Source of the DNA: Streptomyces sp. TSRI0281
GTDB lineage: Bacteria; Actinomycetota; Actinomycetes; Streptomycetales; Streptomycetaceae
DNA: 64,000 nt
Direction of reading: 5' to 3'
NCBI RefSeq assembly: GCF_001905125.1
Contig: NZ_LWLE01000018.1
Coordinates: 26,502-90,501 of the forward strand
Shown: piece after piece, positions 52,834 through 61,814 of the stretch
Numbering within the stretch: position 1 is the first letter of the stretch
How the letters are laid out: each line of letters starts with the position of its first letter
Notes under the pieces: generated by a model
Databases searched by the model: none
What the model was told of the DNA's origin: nothing
The model's input: the letters and a program-made list of their open reading frames with translations, nothing else
Program-made: the position numbers and the translations under genes

Positions 52834-53064
52834 CTATTCGGCGACAGCCGTGCTGTAGGTCCAGCAGAAGACCGACACCGGAATTCCGTTCACATACTCC
52901 TCTTCGCCGCTTAGCTCGAAGTGATGGTTCTGGCCGTAGAAGGTGACGAAGGCCCGGGTTCCTTCCACGTGCACGTCGCAAGTCCGGGGGTGTTTCGGAA
53001 GGTCGGACGGCCCCCCTTTGAAAATGATCGGGTAATCGCCTTCGGCTGGACTATGGGTGGGCAT
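52834..53064 (-). CDS. DUF5988 family protein
   Basis: 76 residues from ATG 53064, with GGAGG upstream. Pattern: PIIFKGGPSDLPKHPRTCDV, FYGQNHHFELSGEEEYVNG, IPVSVFCWTYSTAVAE. Small DUF5988 proteins are found at the heads of Streptomyces PKS and NRPS operons; their function is not known. The gene is first in this operon and stands 420 bases from the divergent XRE-TPR regulator. Confidence 0.75.
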   Translation of the reverse strand: MPTHSPAEGDYPIIFKGGPSDLPKHPRTCDVHVEGTRAFVTFYGQNHHFELSGEEEYVNGIPVSVFCWTYSTAVAE

Positions 53065-53396
53065 GAACGGATGGCCTCCGTTGCCTCGCAGTCGCGGGAG
53101 AAAAGCGTTGTGGGTGAGAGGGGGATCGTCCGCCGGACACTCGCGTGCGGACGCCATCGCGGCTCGCCTTCGAAGGGCAAGTCCTCGGCATTCCGTTCCA
53201 CCCGGTTCGGTGGCTTCATCGCCGGGGGTGGGGTCGCCCTGTCAGTAGATGACTGGTGGCCACCTGCGCGCAAGTAGTTCAGCGGGCGGAGACGTTGCAG
53301 ACGTCGCACGCTTGTGAGCTTGTGAATCTATTGAGCGGATGCCGGATCCAAGCCGGGCAGACCGTCGCCGTTTCTCCCAACACCCCCTATGAGTAT

Positions 53397-53418
53397 GGTG
53401 ATTTCAGGGTGAATCACC
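53397..53418. promoter_or_regulatory. Inverted repeat in the PKS/regulator divergent region
   Basis: GGTGATT (53397-53403) and AATCACC (53412-53418) with 8 bases between, 67 bases upstream of the regulator start. The rest of 53065-53484 has no gene. It is a candidate autoregulatory site of the XRE-TPR regulator. Confidence 0.55.
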
Positions 53419-53484
53419 TTGGAAATCTCACCTCGCCGCGCCATCGTCGGAGTTTCGAGGACCGCCGGTGAAGGAAGGAACGTC

Positions 53485-54840
53485 ATGACCGCGCACACTC
53501 CCAACCCCCGTCTGCGGGCACTGCTTGACGAGGCTTCCTGGACGGGGCAGCGCCTGGCCGAGGCGGTCAACGCCGTAGGCCGGGAACGCGGCATGGCGCT
53601 GACGTACGGGCGGGCCACGGTGTCCCGCTGGCTGGCCGGCACCCGGCCGCCCCCACAGATCTCCACCCTGGCTGCCGAAGCCCTCGCCCGCCGGATCGGA
53701 CGGCCCGTCACCACTGCGGAGACCGGCTTGATCGGCCTCACCTCCCCCGCGGAGATGGCTCTCGTCCGCGGTGACCGGCGCGGTGTGCTCGAGTTGACCG
53801 AACTGTGCTCCGCCGACACCGATCCCACCCGCTGGCCCACACTGCGTCACACCGTCTACCACGTGGCCCAGCTCTCCATGCCCGAATGGGGCAAGGAGAC
53901 GCCGGTGATGCAGCCTGCACACGCGCCAAGACCTACCACCGGCCTCGGCCCGCCCCAGGCCGAGATGGTGGAGGCGATGACCACAGCTTTCTGCACGGCG
54001 GACATCGCCTTCGGTGGCGGGCACACCCGCACCGCCGTTGTTGCCTATCTTGCGGGCGACGTCACCCTTTGGTTGCGGACCCACCGTGCGGTGGTTCACG
54101 ACCGGCTGCTGTCCGCCGTCGCGCTGCTGGTCTGCCTCGCCGGATCGATGTGTTCCGACGAGTATCTGCACGGGCTCGCTCAGCGATACCAGCTCGTCTC
54201 GCTGGGCCTGGCCCATGAGTGTGGGAACGGCGAGGTCGGCGCGATCGTCCTGTGCACCATGAGTGAGCATGCCTACGGTCTGGGCCACCTGCGAGAGGCC
54301 CATATGCTTGCCGAGCTGGCCGTCCGGGAGCAGGGCCGGGTCGCCCACATGACGGCCGCGTTTCTGCATGGCCAGCTCGCCGTCACCACGGCAGCGAGCG
54401 GAGACCGCAGAGGCGCACTGGCCCACCTGCGACAAGCCGAGCGCCACCTTGCGAGAACAGATACCTCCAGCTGCGGCCCCGGCACATACCATCCGGCCGA
54501 ACTGGCCCGCCACCACGCCGAGGTCCTCACCGCGACCGGCGACCTCAACGGCGCGATCGAATCCCTCAAAGAGTCCGTTCTCCACTGCCCGCCGTCTGAG
54601 CGGCGCGCCCGCGCGCTCACCACGGCCCGACTGGCCGAACTCCAGATCCAGGTCGGACTGGTCGAGGCCGCGAGCTCCACCGCGCAGGGATTCTGCCGGG
54701 ACTACCCGTATCTGCACTCCGCTCGCGTGACGGCCGCATTGGAACTGCTCCGCGCCCGCCTGGCTCCCTATCGCCGCACCGCCGGCGCCCGCGAGATGCT
54801 TGACCAGCTTGAGGTGCTGACCCGCCGAGGCGCCTCCTGA
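53485..54840 (+). CDS. XRE-type regulator with TPR domain, next to the PKS
   Basis: 451 residues from ATG 53485, with GAAGGAAGG upstream. N-terminal HTH: LRALLDEASWTGQRLAEAVN, then YGRATVSRWLAGTRPP. The C-terminal ~300 residues are TPR-like helices (AHMLAELAVREQGRVAHMTA, GDRRGALAHLRQAERHL, GDLNGAIESLKESVLH). Similar HTH-TPR proteins are common pathway-level regulators in Streptomyces; some sense small signals. Divergence from the PKS operon and the palindrome between make it the likely cluster-situated regulator. Confidence 0.85.
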   Translation: MTAHTPNPRLRALLDEASWTGQRLAEAVNAVGRERGMALTYGRATVSRWLAGTRPPPQISTLAAEALARRIGRPVTTAETGLIGLTSPAEMALVRGDRRGVLELTELCSADTDPTRWPTLRHTVYHVAQLSMPEWGKETPVMQPAHAPRPTTGLGPPQAEMVEAMTTAFCTADIAFGGGHTRTAVVAYLAGDVTLWLRTHRAVVHDRLLSAVALLVCLAGSMCSDEYLHGLAQRYQLVSLGLAHECGNGEVGAIVLCTMSEHAYGLGHLREAHMLAELAVREQGRVAHMTAAFLHGQLAVTTAASGDRRGALAHLRQAERHLARTDTSSCGPGTYHPAELARHHAEVLTATGDLNGAIESLKESVLHCPPSERRARALTTARLAELQIQVGLVEAASSTAQGFCRDYPYLHSARVTAALELLRARLAPYRRTAGAREMLDQLEVLTRRGAS

Positions 54841-54884
54841 CCTCACCGGGTTGAGCGATTGGAAGACCAGGACATCGCAGCGGT

Positions 54885-55080
54885 CGGGCGTGGGCGTACT
54901 CGTCTTCGTCCTTCCCTGTCCATATGCTCAGGTCGGGGTCGATGACGAGATCGACCGTCAGGTCGAAGGTGTCGAACCCGGCCTCGGTGCGGCGGGTGGG
55001 GTGCTCGAAGTTGACGTACCAGTTCCGCAGCCCGGCCGCGGTATAGAAGGCGTTGAGGCTGAACCACGCCGCCGCGCCGG
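54885..55080 (-). pseudogene. DUF402 protein fragment
   Basis: Minus-strand reading gives GLRNWYVNFEHPTRRTEAGF then DTFDLTVDLVIDPDLSIW and KDEDEYAHAR, the core of DUF402 (FomD-like) proteins. The C-terminus is lost next to the XRE-TPR gene, and the N-terminus runs into low-complexity Ala-rich sequence. No start or RBS. Confidence 0.7.
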
Positions 55081-55171
55081 CGGCGGCTTCCACCGCAGCA
55101 GCTCCGTCCCCTGCCACCCCCCGGGCGCAAGCTCCCTCCCCCGACGCCATCGCTGCTGGGGTGTGTGCAGT

Positions 55172-55690
55172 TCAAGCGCCGCGCCATGTTGGGGTGGATT
55201 CGGCGGCAAGTCTGCGGGTCATGAGGTTGATCATCGCGAGGTGGATCATGGCTTCGGACCGGTGTGGGTGGGCTTCGTAGTCGCGGGCCGGGCGCCGGTG
55301 GTTCATGAGCCATCCCAGGGTCCGCTCGACGGTCCAGCGGCGGGGCAAAACGGTAAATCCCCTGGTGGTGGGGTCACCGCGGACTATGTGCATGTCGATG
55401 CCGAGGGTGGCGGCGTGCTCGACGAGGTGCTGGCGGGTAGCCGCCGTCGACCCAGGTTTTGCGGATGGTGGGATGCTCGGCGGCGATCCGTTCGATGAGG
55501 GTTCGGCCAGCGGTCGAGTCCTGCACGCTGGCCGCGGTGACCAGCACGCCGAGGAGGAGTCCGACGGTGCCGATGACGATGCCCCGCTTGCGGCCGACGA
55601 TCTCCTTGCCTGCGTCGATGCCTTGCCCGGGTGGCGGGGACGTTGGTGGAGGTTTTGATGCTCTGGGAGTCGATGACGCAGGCGGTGCGG
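55172..55690 (-). mobile_element. IS5-family transposase, C-terminal two thirds, frameshifted
   Basis: One frame holds GIDAGKEIVGRKRGIVIGTV, GLLLGVLVTAASVQDSTAG, LIERIAAEHPTIRKTWVDGG; another continues with RQHLVEHAATLGIDMHIV, LPRRWTVERTLGWLMNHRRP, YEAHPHRSEAMIHLAMINLM. The frame changes near 55440. Both the DDE middle and the final E region (WTVERTLGW) are visible. The 5' end is missing; 55691-55916 holds no gene. Confidence 0.85.
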
Positions 55691-55916
55691 GCGAGACCAC
55701 GGCATCAACACCCCACCGGCACCAACAGAACCTCGAGAAGCACCCGCCGCATCAAAAAACCGAGTCACAAAGCACCTGAAACTTTGTCAATAGAGGGCGG
55801 GCAGCGCGGCGGCGCCGCTTACCCCGTTCCCGCAGGACAGACGCAGGCTCGCTCCGCCATTCGGGCGACCAGCCGGAGCCGCTGGCTGTTCTAGGTGTTA
55901 CTGGCTTCATTCGCAG

Positions 55917-56348
55917 TCAGCTGTCTGCTGCGGTGACCGGCCCCTGAGAGGCGTCGGCGTCGGCCTGCTCGTCGAGACGTCGGCGGGCGTCGTCCCAGGT
56001 GAGCGGAAGGTCATCGGTGGAGACTTCCCAGAAGGTGAAGGTCGCCGTGCGCATGGTGGGCCGTACGGTCTCCATGATGCTCCGATGGGGTTCGGCCCCG
56101 GCGAAGACGTAGAGCGCGTCGCGGTTCTCCCACGCGGACAGGGTCAGGAAAACGCCGGACAGGGGCTGGGCGACGAGGGAGGCGCCGAACACTCCCGGGG
56201 CGGAGCGCACCTGCCGCCATGCCTGCATGGACTTCCAGAAGAACCTCGGCACGTCCCCCCGCGACCTGAGCGTGAAACGGGACGCCATGACGTACGCCCC
56301 GGTGTGCGGCGGAGCAGGGTTCGGCGTCGCCCAGAGAAGCGTCGGCAT
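55917..56348 (-). CDS. DUF3291 / monooxygenase-like small protein
   Basis: 143 residues from ATG 56348, with AGAGGTGGG upstream. The pattern ASRFTLRSRGDVPRFFWKSM, VRSAPGVFGASLVAQPL, FLTLSAWENRDALYVFAGAE, HRSIMETVRPTMRTATFTFW recalls the ferredoxin-like barrel of DUF3291 and spheroidene-monooxygenase-type proteins. The His in AEPH-RS is a possible haem or substrate ligand. Isolated from other genes; the function is uncertain. Confidence 0.65.
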   Translation of the reverse strand: MPTLLWATPNPAPPHTGAYVMASRFTLRSRGDVPRFFWKSMQAWRQVRSAPGVFGASLVAQPLSGVFLTLSAWENRDALYVFAGAEPHRSIMETVRPTMRTATFTFWEVSTDDLPLTWDDARRRLDEQADADASQGPVTAADS

Positions 56349-56785
56349 GCCGTCCCACCTCTTTGCCGGCACTGAGGCTCCGCAGTCGCTCCCCAGGTCC
56401 TATGACCGTGCGAAACACACGGAGCGCGGAACGATCCGGCTCACGCACTCATTCTCGGTGCCCCTGTGGGCACCGCAAGCGCAGTCCGAGGCCCGCAGCC
56501 GGGCGGGTTGCCGCCGACGGGGACTGCCTGCGGATGATGCGCCTGGCCATGAGTGTGATGGCGGCGCAGGTAATCAGCGGGGTCTGTGCGACCGGACCCG
56601 TCACCGCCGTCCGATGCGGTGAACCCTCCGACCCGGCCGACGCCGTCCTTGGCGACCGCTGCCCCGGCACGTCGCACCAGTCGCACCGGCCTCAACTCTG
56701 GGGTCCTCCGCCCGGCTTCGCCGTCTTCGGGTGCTGGGGCGGTGTACGGGAGTACCGCACCACTCCACCCACCGGGAGGACCCGC

Positions 56786-56920
56786 GTGATCGAGATCGTG
56801 TACGACGGCCAGGACCACCACGAGGACTGCATGTACCCGACCTTCAGCGACCCGGAGCCGTGCCTCTGCGAGGAACTCATCGCGGACGGGATATGGCCCC
56901 AGGAACCGGACGGAGCCTGA
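56786..56920 (+). CDS. Small conserved-type protein, 44 residues
   Basis: GTG 56786 preceded by GGGAGGA at optimal distance. The protein is MIEIVYDGQDHHEDCMYPTF, then DPEPCLCEELIADGIWPQEP. The acidic, Cys/His-rich layout (HHEDC, CLC) suggests metal binding. Function unknown. The excellent RBS and codon use make it a real gene despite its size. Confidence 0.6.
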   Translation: MIEIVYDGQDHHEDCMYPTFSDPEPCLCEELIADGIWPQEPDGA

Positions 56921-57148
56921 CGGGCGCGCCCTGCGGCCGTCGCGGCGCCCCCGGGGCGGCACAGCGCCGACGGACCCGTGCGGGTGAACATCACGGGCCG
57001 TGCCTGAACGGGTGCCGCCTGCGGCGAGCTGCGCTGTTCTCGCACCATTGCCGGAACCAGCTGGAACGGAAGCCCACCGCACAAAGCGCCCCGTGCCTGG
57101 GCGGGCTGCAGAAGAAGACGGACGAATCCTCTTCAGCAAGGAGCACCC

Positions 57149-57340
57149 ATGAGCGCGGTCGACGACTTCCTCGACATCCTCTCCGGCGCACAACTCGACT
57201 GGTTCAAGCGCCAGCCCAAGGTGAAGCAGGCCGCGATGGCCGCCTCCTGGATGGGCAGCGGCAAGACCCCGGGAGACATTGTCCAGGACAACGGAGGCCC
57301 CGCACCCCAGGGCGGCGCGGACACCATCCCGGCGGTCTGA
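57149..57340 (+). CDS. Small hypothetical protein
   Basis: 63 residues from ATG 57149, with AAGGAG 5 bases upstream. The sequence has an amphipathic N-terminus (VDDFLDILSGAQLDWFKRQP), a hydrophobic middle and a flexible Gly/Pro-rich end. No known domain. Stands alone. Confidence 0.55.
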   Translation: MSAVDDFLDILSGAQLDWFKRQPKVKQAAMAASWMGSGKTPGDIVQDNGGPAPQGGADTIPAV

Positions 57341-57699
57341 TACACCGCCCGGCTCCCCGTCCGGTCCGGGCGCCCGCGCGCCCGGCTCGCCGCACGGGGC
57401 GTGGGTGGAAATCCCCGGTGTCGCACGCGTCATGGGCGTGTGACACCCCGCGCAGGTGCGTGAAGCGCGACGGCTGTCCTCGGTCGAGCAGCGCCAGACA
57501 CCCGGCTGCCGCCGCTGAGCGGACGGCACAGCGAGCGGAGGGCCCGGCCGCCCCGCACGCACGGTCGCCGCTCGCGTCCCGCCATCCCCAGGCGGACGAG
57601 GACACCTCTCCCCCGGTGGAGGGGGAGGTGTGGGCGCCATTCCGGCGGGAAGGGGTGCGGCGCTCGCGCGGTACCCCCAACGAGAAGGCGCCGGAACGG
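57341..57699. other. No gene recognised
   Basis: The stretch contains GC-rich frames of shadow composition only. A hairpin-like CTCCCCC/GGGGGAG pairing occurs at about 57607-57630 and could be a terminator for the small gene upstream. Confidence 0.35.
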
Positions 57700-57857
57700 C
57701 CGGTCCCGAGGAAGCACGAAGAACTGGTCGAGGTCAACAGCCAGGAACACGTGGTGAAATTCGGTGTGTTCATCAGCAACACACCACAAGCCGACGCGAC
57801 CGGCTCACCCCCGAGCAGCGTCAGGTCCTCGCCGAGCTCGGGGTGGGATGGCCGTAA
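57700..57857 (+). pseudogene. Helicase-associated-domain C-terminal fragment
   Basis: QEHVVKFGVFISNT in one frame and, after a frame change, RLTPEQRQVLAELGVGWP ending at TGA 57857. LG-V-F-x-S-N-T followed by LTPEQxxxLxxLGxxW is the repeat end of Streptomyces helicase-associated proteins. Only the last ~45 codons survive. Confidence 0.65.
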
Positions 57858-57974
57858 CACCGGCCGTGGCCGGTCGTTGAACCGGCCGGACACGTCACAG
57901 TGCAACCGCGAGACCCCGGGCGTAGCGCTTCAGTTCAAGAGGTCGTTGCGACACCCCGTCCGTAGGGAGTTGCA

Positions 57975-58187
57975 GTGGACTTCGAGATCCGGGAGGACCG
58001 GAGGCCGCAGGGGCCCAGGAAGCTGCTGAAGGAGCGTGAGCTCTACCTTTCCTTGTGGATCAGGGAATGGGGAACGCGCAGGCCTGCCGGATCGTGGGAG
58101 TGCACGAGCGGACCGGCAGGGATTGGCGTTACGGACGGCCGGAGGGCCGTGTGAAGGGGCCGCGACCGCGGGCGAAGGAAGCACCGA
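57975..58187 (+). mobile_element. IS30-family transposase, N-terminal fragment
   Basis: GTG 57975 gives VDFEIREDRRPQGPRKLLKE, and in the neighbouring frame LVDQGMGNAQACRIVGVHER, TGRDWRYG. This is the start of an IS30-type transposase with its HTH. A frameshift near 58045 and the missing body show it is dead. It merges into the IS256 fragment. Confidence 0.75.
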
Positions 58188-58541
58188 TGACCAGTGAGAA
58201 CGTGACCGAAGGCGAGGCCGCCGAGCCGGCTGATTGACGAGTTGACGAGCTGGTCTCCCGGGCTCAGGCCGAGGGTCTGCAGCTGACCGGCGAGGGTGGG
58301 CTGCTGCAGCAGCTGACGAAGCGACTGCTGGAGTCCGCCCTGGAGGGCGAGATCAGCGACCACCTCGGCTATGACAAGCACGACCCGGCCGGGAAGAACG
58401 GCGGCTACAGCCGCAACGGCACCCGGGCGAAGACCGTCCTGACGGACGTCGGTCCGGTGGAGATATCCGTGCCCCGCGACCGGGACGGATCTTTCGAGCC
58501 GAAGATCGCCAAGAAGCGGCAGAAACGTCTGACCGGCGATT
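58188..58541 (+). mobile_element. IS256-family transposase, N-terminal fragment
   Basis: ATG 58188 (MTSENVTEGEAAEPAD) followed by an in-frame TGA, then RVDELVSRAQAEGLQLTGEG, LLQQLTKRLLESALEGEISD, HLGYDKHDPAGKNGGYSRNG, GPVEISVPRDRDGSFEPKI. These are the mutator-type N-terminal motifs of IS256. The nonsense codon and the break near 58541 inactivate it. Confidence 0.85.
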
Positions 58542-58862
58542 TCTCACACGGTCACATCAACGACGTTGACAAGCACACGAAGCTCCTGGCGGCACGGGCG
58601 ATCTTGGCCGATATCCCGTCTACCCGGAGCTTCGTTGTTCCGTGCAGCCAGCCAACCCGCGCCGCACACAAGCAGGTTGGAAAACGCTCACTCTCCACAC
58701 CCAAGCCGTTGACCAGCACGGATGAAGAAGTCCGGGGAACACTAGAGGCAAATCAGAGTGCCTGTCAGAGCGCGTTCAGCCCTTCTGGAGCCACAGCTTG
58801 AAGCTGCTGCCGCTCCAGTGGCAGTCCCAGCTGTAGACGTTCGAGTAGTGGCGGGCGCCCGT
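58542..58862. other. No gene recognised
   Basis: Sequence after the IS256 break shows no family signature on either strand. The right part is the region downstream of the MarR gene. Confidence 0.4.
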
Positions 58863-59342
58863 TCATTCGGTGCTCCGGGGCATGGTCTTGGGCGCCTCGG
58901 CACCTACGATGGCGTCGGGGTTCAGCTCCTCGACCAGGCGGTACAGCACCTCGTGAAGGGCCTTCTTGTCGTCCGGTGAGAGCGGCGAGGTCGTCTTGGA
59001 CTCGACCCGACGCAAGATCGACTCGGCTCGGGTTGCAGTGGCACGCCCCTCGTCGGTGACGTACAGACACATGCTGCGGCGGCTGGTCGGGTGCGGCTCA
59101 CGCAGCAGCAGCCCCCGCTCGACGAGTTGGCTCACCGCAGCTCCCATCGACTGGGCCGTGATACCGGAGCGGCGCGCGATGTCCGCCGCGGAAACTCCCG
59201 GGGTACGGGCAGTCTGTGTCAGCGCGTTGTGCTGGGCGAGGGTGAGGTCCTCCGCGCGCAGCTCCCGCTCCAGCCGTCCGGCGATGATCTTCGAGAACTG
59301 CCAGGCGAGGTATCCGGTGGTGGGGAACGCTGCGTCGGTCAC
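58863..59342 (-). CDS. MarR-family regulator
   Basis: 159 residues from GTG 59342. Winged-helix motifs: EDLTLAQHNALTQTARTPGV, SAADIARRSGITAQSMGAAV, SQLVERGLLLREPHPTSRRS then MCLYVTDEGRA. It lies 200 bases downstream of a membrane protein gene on the same strand, which is preceded by a 12-bp inverted repeat of MarR type. It is therefore the probable repressor of that gene, released by a toxic small molecule. Confidence 0.85.
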   Translation of the reverse strand: MTDAAFPTTGYLAWQFSKIIAGRLERELRAEDLTLAQHNALTQTARTPGVSAADIARRSGITAQSMGAAVSQLVERGLLLREPHPTSRRSMCLYVTDEGRATATRAESILRRVESKTTSPLSPDDKKALHEVLYRLVEELNPDAIVGAEAPKTMPRSTE

Positions 59343-59539
59343 GGTCTCAGTTTAACGAGAACGCAACTTACTGTTTGCGGGCGTTGCGGCCCGGCCCACA
59401 AGGGAGTGGTCCCGGGCTTCACGCAGGCGTCGCCGTCCCCGCGTACGACGCCTCCACCGGTGCGGGTGTCCCATGCCGCACCGCGACCGGTGGATTCCGT
59501 GGCCTGCTCGTGGCCGAATCACGGCCGCGGACAGGCAAG

Positions 59540-60589
59540 TCAGCCGATGGCTCGGCGGCGTGGGACACGGGCATCGCGCCAGTAGAGCGTCGCGGCGGCG
59601 ACCAGGGTCCAGGCCGTCAGGACGACGATGCCGATGGTCAGGCCGTCGTTGTTGAAGTGGGACATGCCCTGAAGGGCTCGTACGCCGACTCCCACCGGAA
59701 GGATTTCGGAAAGCGGCTGCAACCAGCCCGGCAGATAGGCGCTGGGCAGGGTGCCGCCGCTGGTGCTGTTGCCGAAGGTCAGCAGCACCACCGAGGCCAG
59801 CGACATCCCGGCCTTGCCGAACAGGCGCATGAACACCATGGTCGTACCGCCGACCGCTGCGGCCATCAGCGCGATGATCCCCGCGATGCCCAGGAAGGGG
59901 CCGGGCAGCGCGGCGAAGCCGAGGCTGCCGGCGATCAGCGCCACGATGATGCCGCCGAGGAAACTGAAAAAGGCCAGGCTGGCCATCCGCCACCGGTACT
60001 GCAGGCGGGGCGCCATCTGGTAGGTCATCATGCCGAACAGGAAGCCGGCCAGGACGACGCCGAAGCCGGCGTAGAACACCGACATGCTGCGTGTGTCACC
60101 GGCCGAGGCCGGGGCGACGTCGTGCTGGCTCAGATGACCGCCGCTCGCCTGAGCGACACCGGAGAACGCGCCCGTGACAGTGGACGTCACGGACGGACCG
60201 TTGGCGCCCGCGTACAGCAACTCGGCGGATTTCCCGGCGCCCACCACGTAGGCGGCGTAGACAGTCCGGTCCTGTACCGCGCGGCGCGCCGCATCCTCGT
60301 CGGCGTAGCCCTTCACCTCGAAACCACCGGGCAGCCCACGCTCCAGACCCTGGGTGACCTGCGCAAGCTGGGCGGTCGTGCCGACGACGGCGACCGGCAG
60401 GTCATGCGGCTTCGGCGCGTGGAATGCGGCCAGGAACACGCTGACGAAGATGGAGCCGATGGCCAGCACGATCGCGACCGGCAGTAGGACGCCCTTCACT
60501 CCGCCGGCCCCCTGCTGAGGGGGCGCGGCGTCCATCGTCGGTGGATGGTGCGCGTGACGTGATTCGAGGGTGGTGGAGGGTGCGGGCAT
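59540..60589 (-). CDS. ABC-2/YhgE-Pip-like membrane protein (DUF3533 type)
   Basis: 349 residues. One N-terminal helix (KGVLLPVAIVLAIGSIFVSV), a long extracytoplasmic domain (about 55-165; LPVAVVGTTAQLAQVTQGLE, GYADEDAARRAVQDRTVYAA), then five helices (FYAGFGVVLAGFLFGMMTYQ onward). This is the layout of YhgE/Pip and DUF3533 exporter-like proteins. No own ATPase is encoded nearby. The promoter overlaps a MarR-type operator, which points to inducible export or envelope stress function. Confidence 0.75.
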   Translation of the reverse strand: MPAPSTTLESRHAHHPPTMDAAPPQQGAGGVKGVLLPVAIVLAIGSIFVSVFLAAFHAPKPHDLPVAVVGTTAQLAQVTQGLERGLPGGFEVKGYADEDAARRAVQDRTVYAAYVVGAGKSAELLYAGANGPSVTSTVTGAFSGVAQASGGHLSQHDVAPASAGDTRSMSVFYAGFGVVLAGFLFGMMTYQMAPRLQYRWRMASLAFFSFLGGIIVALIAGSLGFAALPGPFLGIAGIIALMAAAVGGTTMVFMRLFGKAGMSLASVVLLTFGNSTSGGTLPSAYLPGWLQPLSEILPVGVGVRALQGMSHFNNDGLTIGIVVLTAWTLVAAATLYWRDARVPRRRAIG

Positions 60590-60614
60590 TGCAGGGCGTC
60601 CTCGTTTTCTCGCT

Positions 60615-60658
60615 ATAAGGTGCCTTCCAATTGTAGCTCAAACCATAAGGCACCTTAT
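60615..60658 (-). promoter_or_regulatory. MarR-type operator and promoter of the membrane protein gene
   Basis: ATAAGGTGCCTT (60615-60626) and its perfect complement AAGGCACCTTAT (60647-60658), 20 bases apart; the two centres are 32 bases apart, about three helical turns. On the minus strand TTGAGC and TATAGC are 18 bases apart, with the -10 overlapping the downstream arm. Binding there would block RNA polymerase. Confidence 0.8.
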
Positions 60659-60660
60659 TG

Positions 60661-60794
60661 TCTGGACGCGGCGGTTCCGCCGTCGACCCGCACCACGGCC
60701 CCGGTCACGAACCGTGCATCGTCGCTGGCCCCAGCGACGTACTCCGTTTCGGCGACCCGCTTCAGGGGTGCGCGGTCCGCCAGGACGATCCAGG
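60661..60794 (-). pseudogene. SDR C-terminal fragment
   Basis: Minus-strand APLKRVAETEYVAGASDDARF then VTGAVVRVDGGTAASRQ, the end of a FabG-like SDR. It is fused directly after the ACR3 fragment and is preceded by nothing else of the SDR. Confidence 0.7.
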
Positions 60795-61084
60795 CGAGCG
60801 CGAACATGAGGGCGGGCCGAGGATCCGGTTGATGACCAGCGAGGAGACCATCAGCTTCCGGTCGCCCGTGACCGCGTCGAGCTTGTCGTAGCGGGCCTTC
60901 GCCAGCACCGGATACATCATGATCAGCAGGCCGACCGCGATGGGCAGGGAGATTCCGCCGACTTCCACCTTGACGAGCGCGTCGTTCAGGCCGGGGATCA
61001 GGCGGCCGAGCCCGACCATGGCCAGAAGGATCCAGACCGCGAGGAAGCGGTTCAGGGTGGAGAGCTTCGCGACGACCGAGGAGT
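60795..61084 (-). pseudogene. ACR3-type arsenite efflux pump, N-terminal fragment
   Basis: LSTLNRFLAVWILLAMVGLG, RLIPGLNDALVKVEVGGISL, PIAVGLLIMMYPVLAKARYD, KLDAVTGDRKLMVSSLVINR then after a one-base loss ALMFALAWI. These are the first three helices of Acr3 (ArsB of actinobacteria). The pump normally has ten helices; the rest is replaced by an SDR end. Confidence 0.85.
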
Positions 61085-61085
61085 C

Positions 61086-61303
61086 CTCGAATCCTCACCA
61101 TCGACGCAGTCAAGGCCTCCGACATCTGCATCACCATGGGCTGCGGCGACACCGGCCCCCGACTTCCCCGGCAAGCACCACCTCGACTGGAAGCTCGAAG
61201 ACCCGCAGGCCAGGGTGTCGAATCCGTCCGGCCGATCCTCGACGAGATCAAGACCCTCGTCGAGAACCTGATCAACGAGATCACCCCGGAGCCCGCCGCG
61301 TGA
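61086..61303 (+). pseudogene. arsC: ArsC arsenate reductase (LMW-PTP type), C-terminal fragment
   Basis: ASDICITMGCGDT, then in shifted frames DFPGKHHLDWKLEDPQA and GVESVRPILDEIKTLVENLI ending EITPEPAA-TGA at 61301-61303. This is the C-terminal half of actinobacterial ArsC with frameshifts near 61150 and 61205. The catalytic CX5R loop is missing. Its TGA overlaps the trxB start. Confidence 0.8.
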
Positions 61304-61620
61304 ACGACATACGCGAGGTAATCATCATCGGCTCCGGCTCCGCCGGATACACCGCCGCCCTCTACACCGCCCGCGCCCAGCTGAGGCCCCTCTGTTCGGC
61401 AGCAGCACCCTTCGTCGGCGGCTCCCTCACCACCACCGAGGTCGAGTACCTCCCCGGCTTCCCCCAGGGAGTCGACGGCTCAGACCTCATGACCAACAAG
61501 CATGGGAGACGAAACTCGCAGCGCTCCGGTCCTTCCGCCGGGCCCATGGGCACCTCGCACCCCGGCAGGACGCCGTCCAGGGCGAAGCGGATGACGATCT
61601 GGTGGCGATCGGGCAGCTGA
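61300..61620 (+). pseudogene. Thioredoxin reductase (arsT/trxB) N-terminal fragment
   Basis: GTG 61300 overlaps the arsC stop (GTGA). The FAD-binding start is clear: REVIIIGSGSAGYTAALYTA, RAQLRPL, FVGGSLTTTEVEYLPGFPQG, VDGSDLM. After about 61497 the frame is foreign. In Streptomyces ars islands arsC is followed by a thioredoxin reductase gene, so this is the relic of such an operon. Confidence 0.85.
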
Positions 61621-61765
61621 TGGCGAACCTGCGGCGCAAGGACGGCCTGGGCAAGGACCCCGAACGCGCCGAGATACGCGCCGAGCAGTTGGCTAGTGCG
61701 TCGGCCACGAACGTTCGCCGGGTCGGGTGACACGCCGGTCGATGTTCGGGGTGCCAGGGTCTGTC

Positions 61766-61810
61766 GGCCTCACTCTCGATGACAATGTGATTGCTGCTGA
61801 GAGTGAGGCC
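61766..61810. repeat. 12-bp inverted repeat upstream of the IS630 gene
   Basis: GGCCTCACTCTC (61766-61777) pairs with GAGAGTGAGGCC (61799-61810). It covers the RBS region of the transposase gene and may be part of the left end of the element. Confidence 0.6.
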
Positions 61811-61814
61811 ATCG

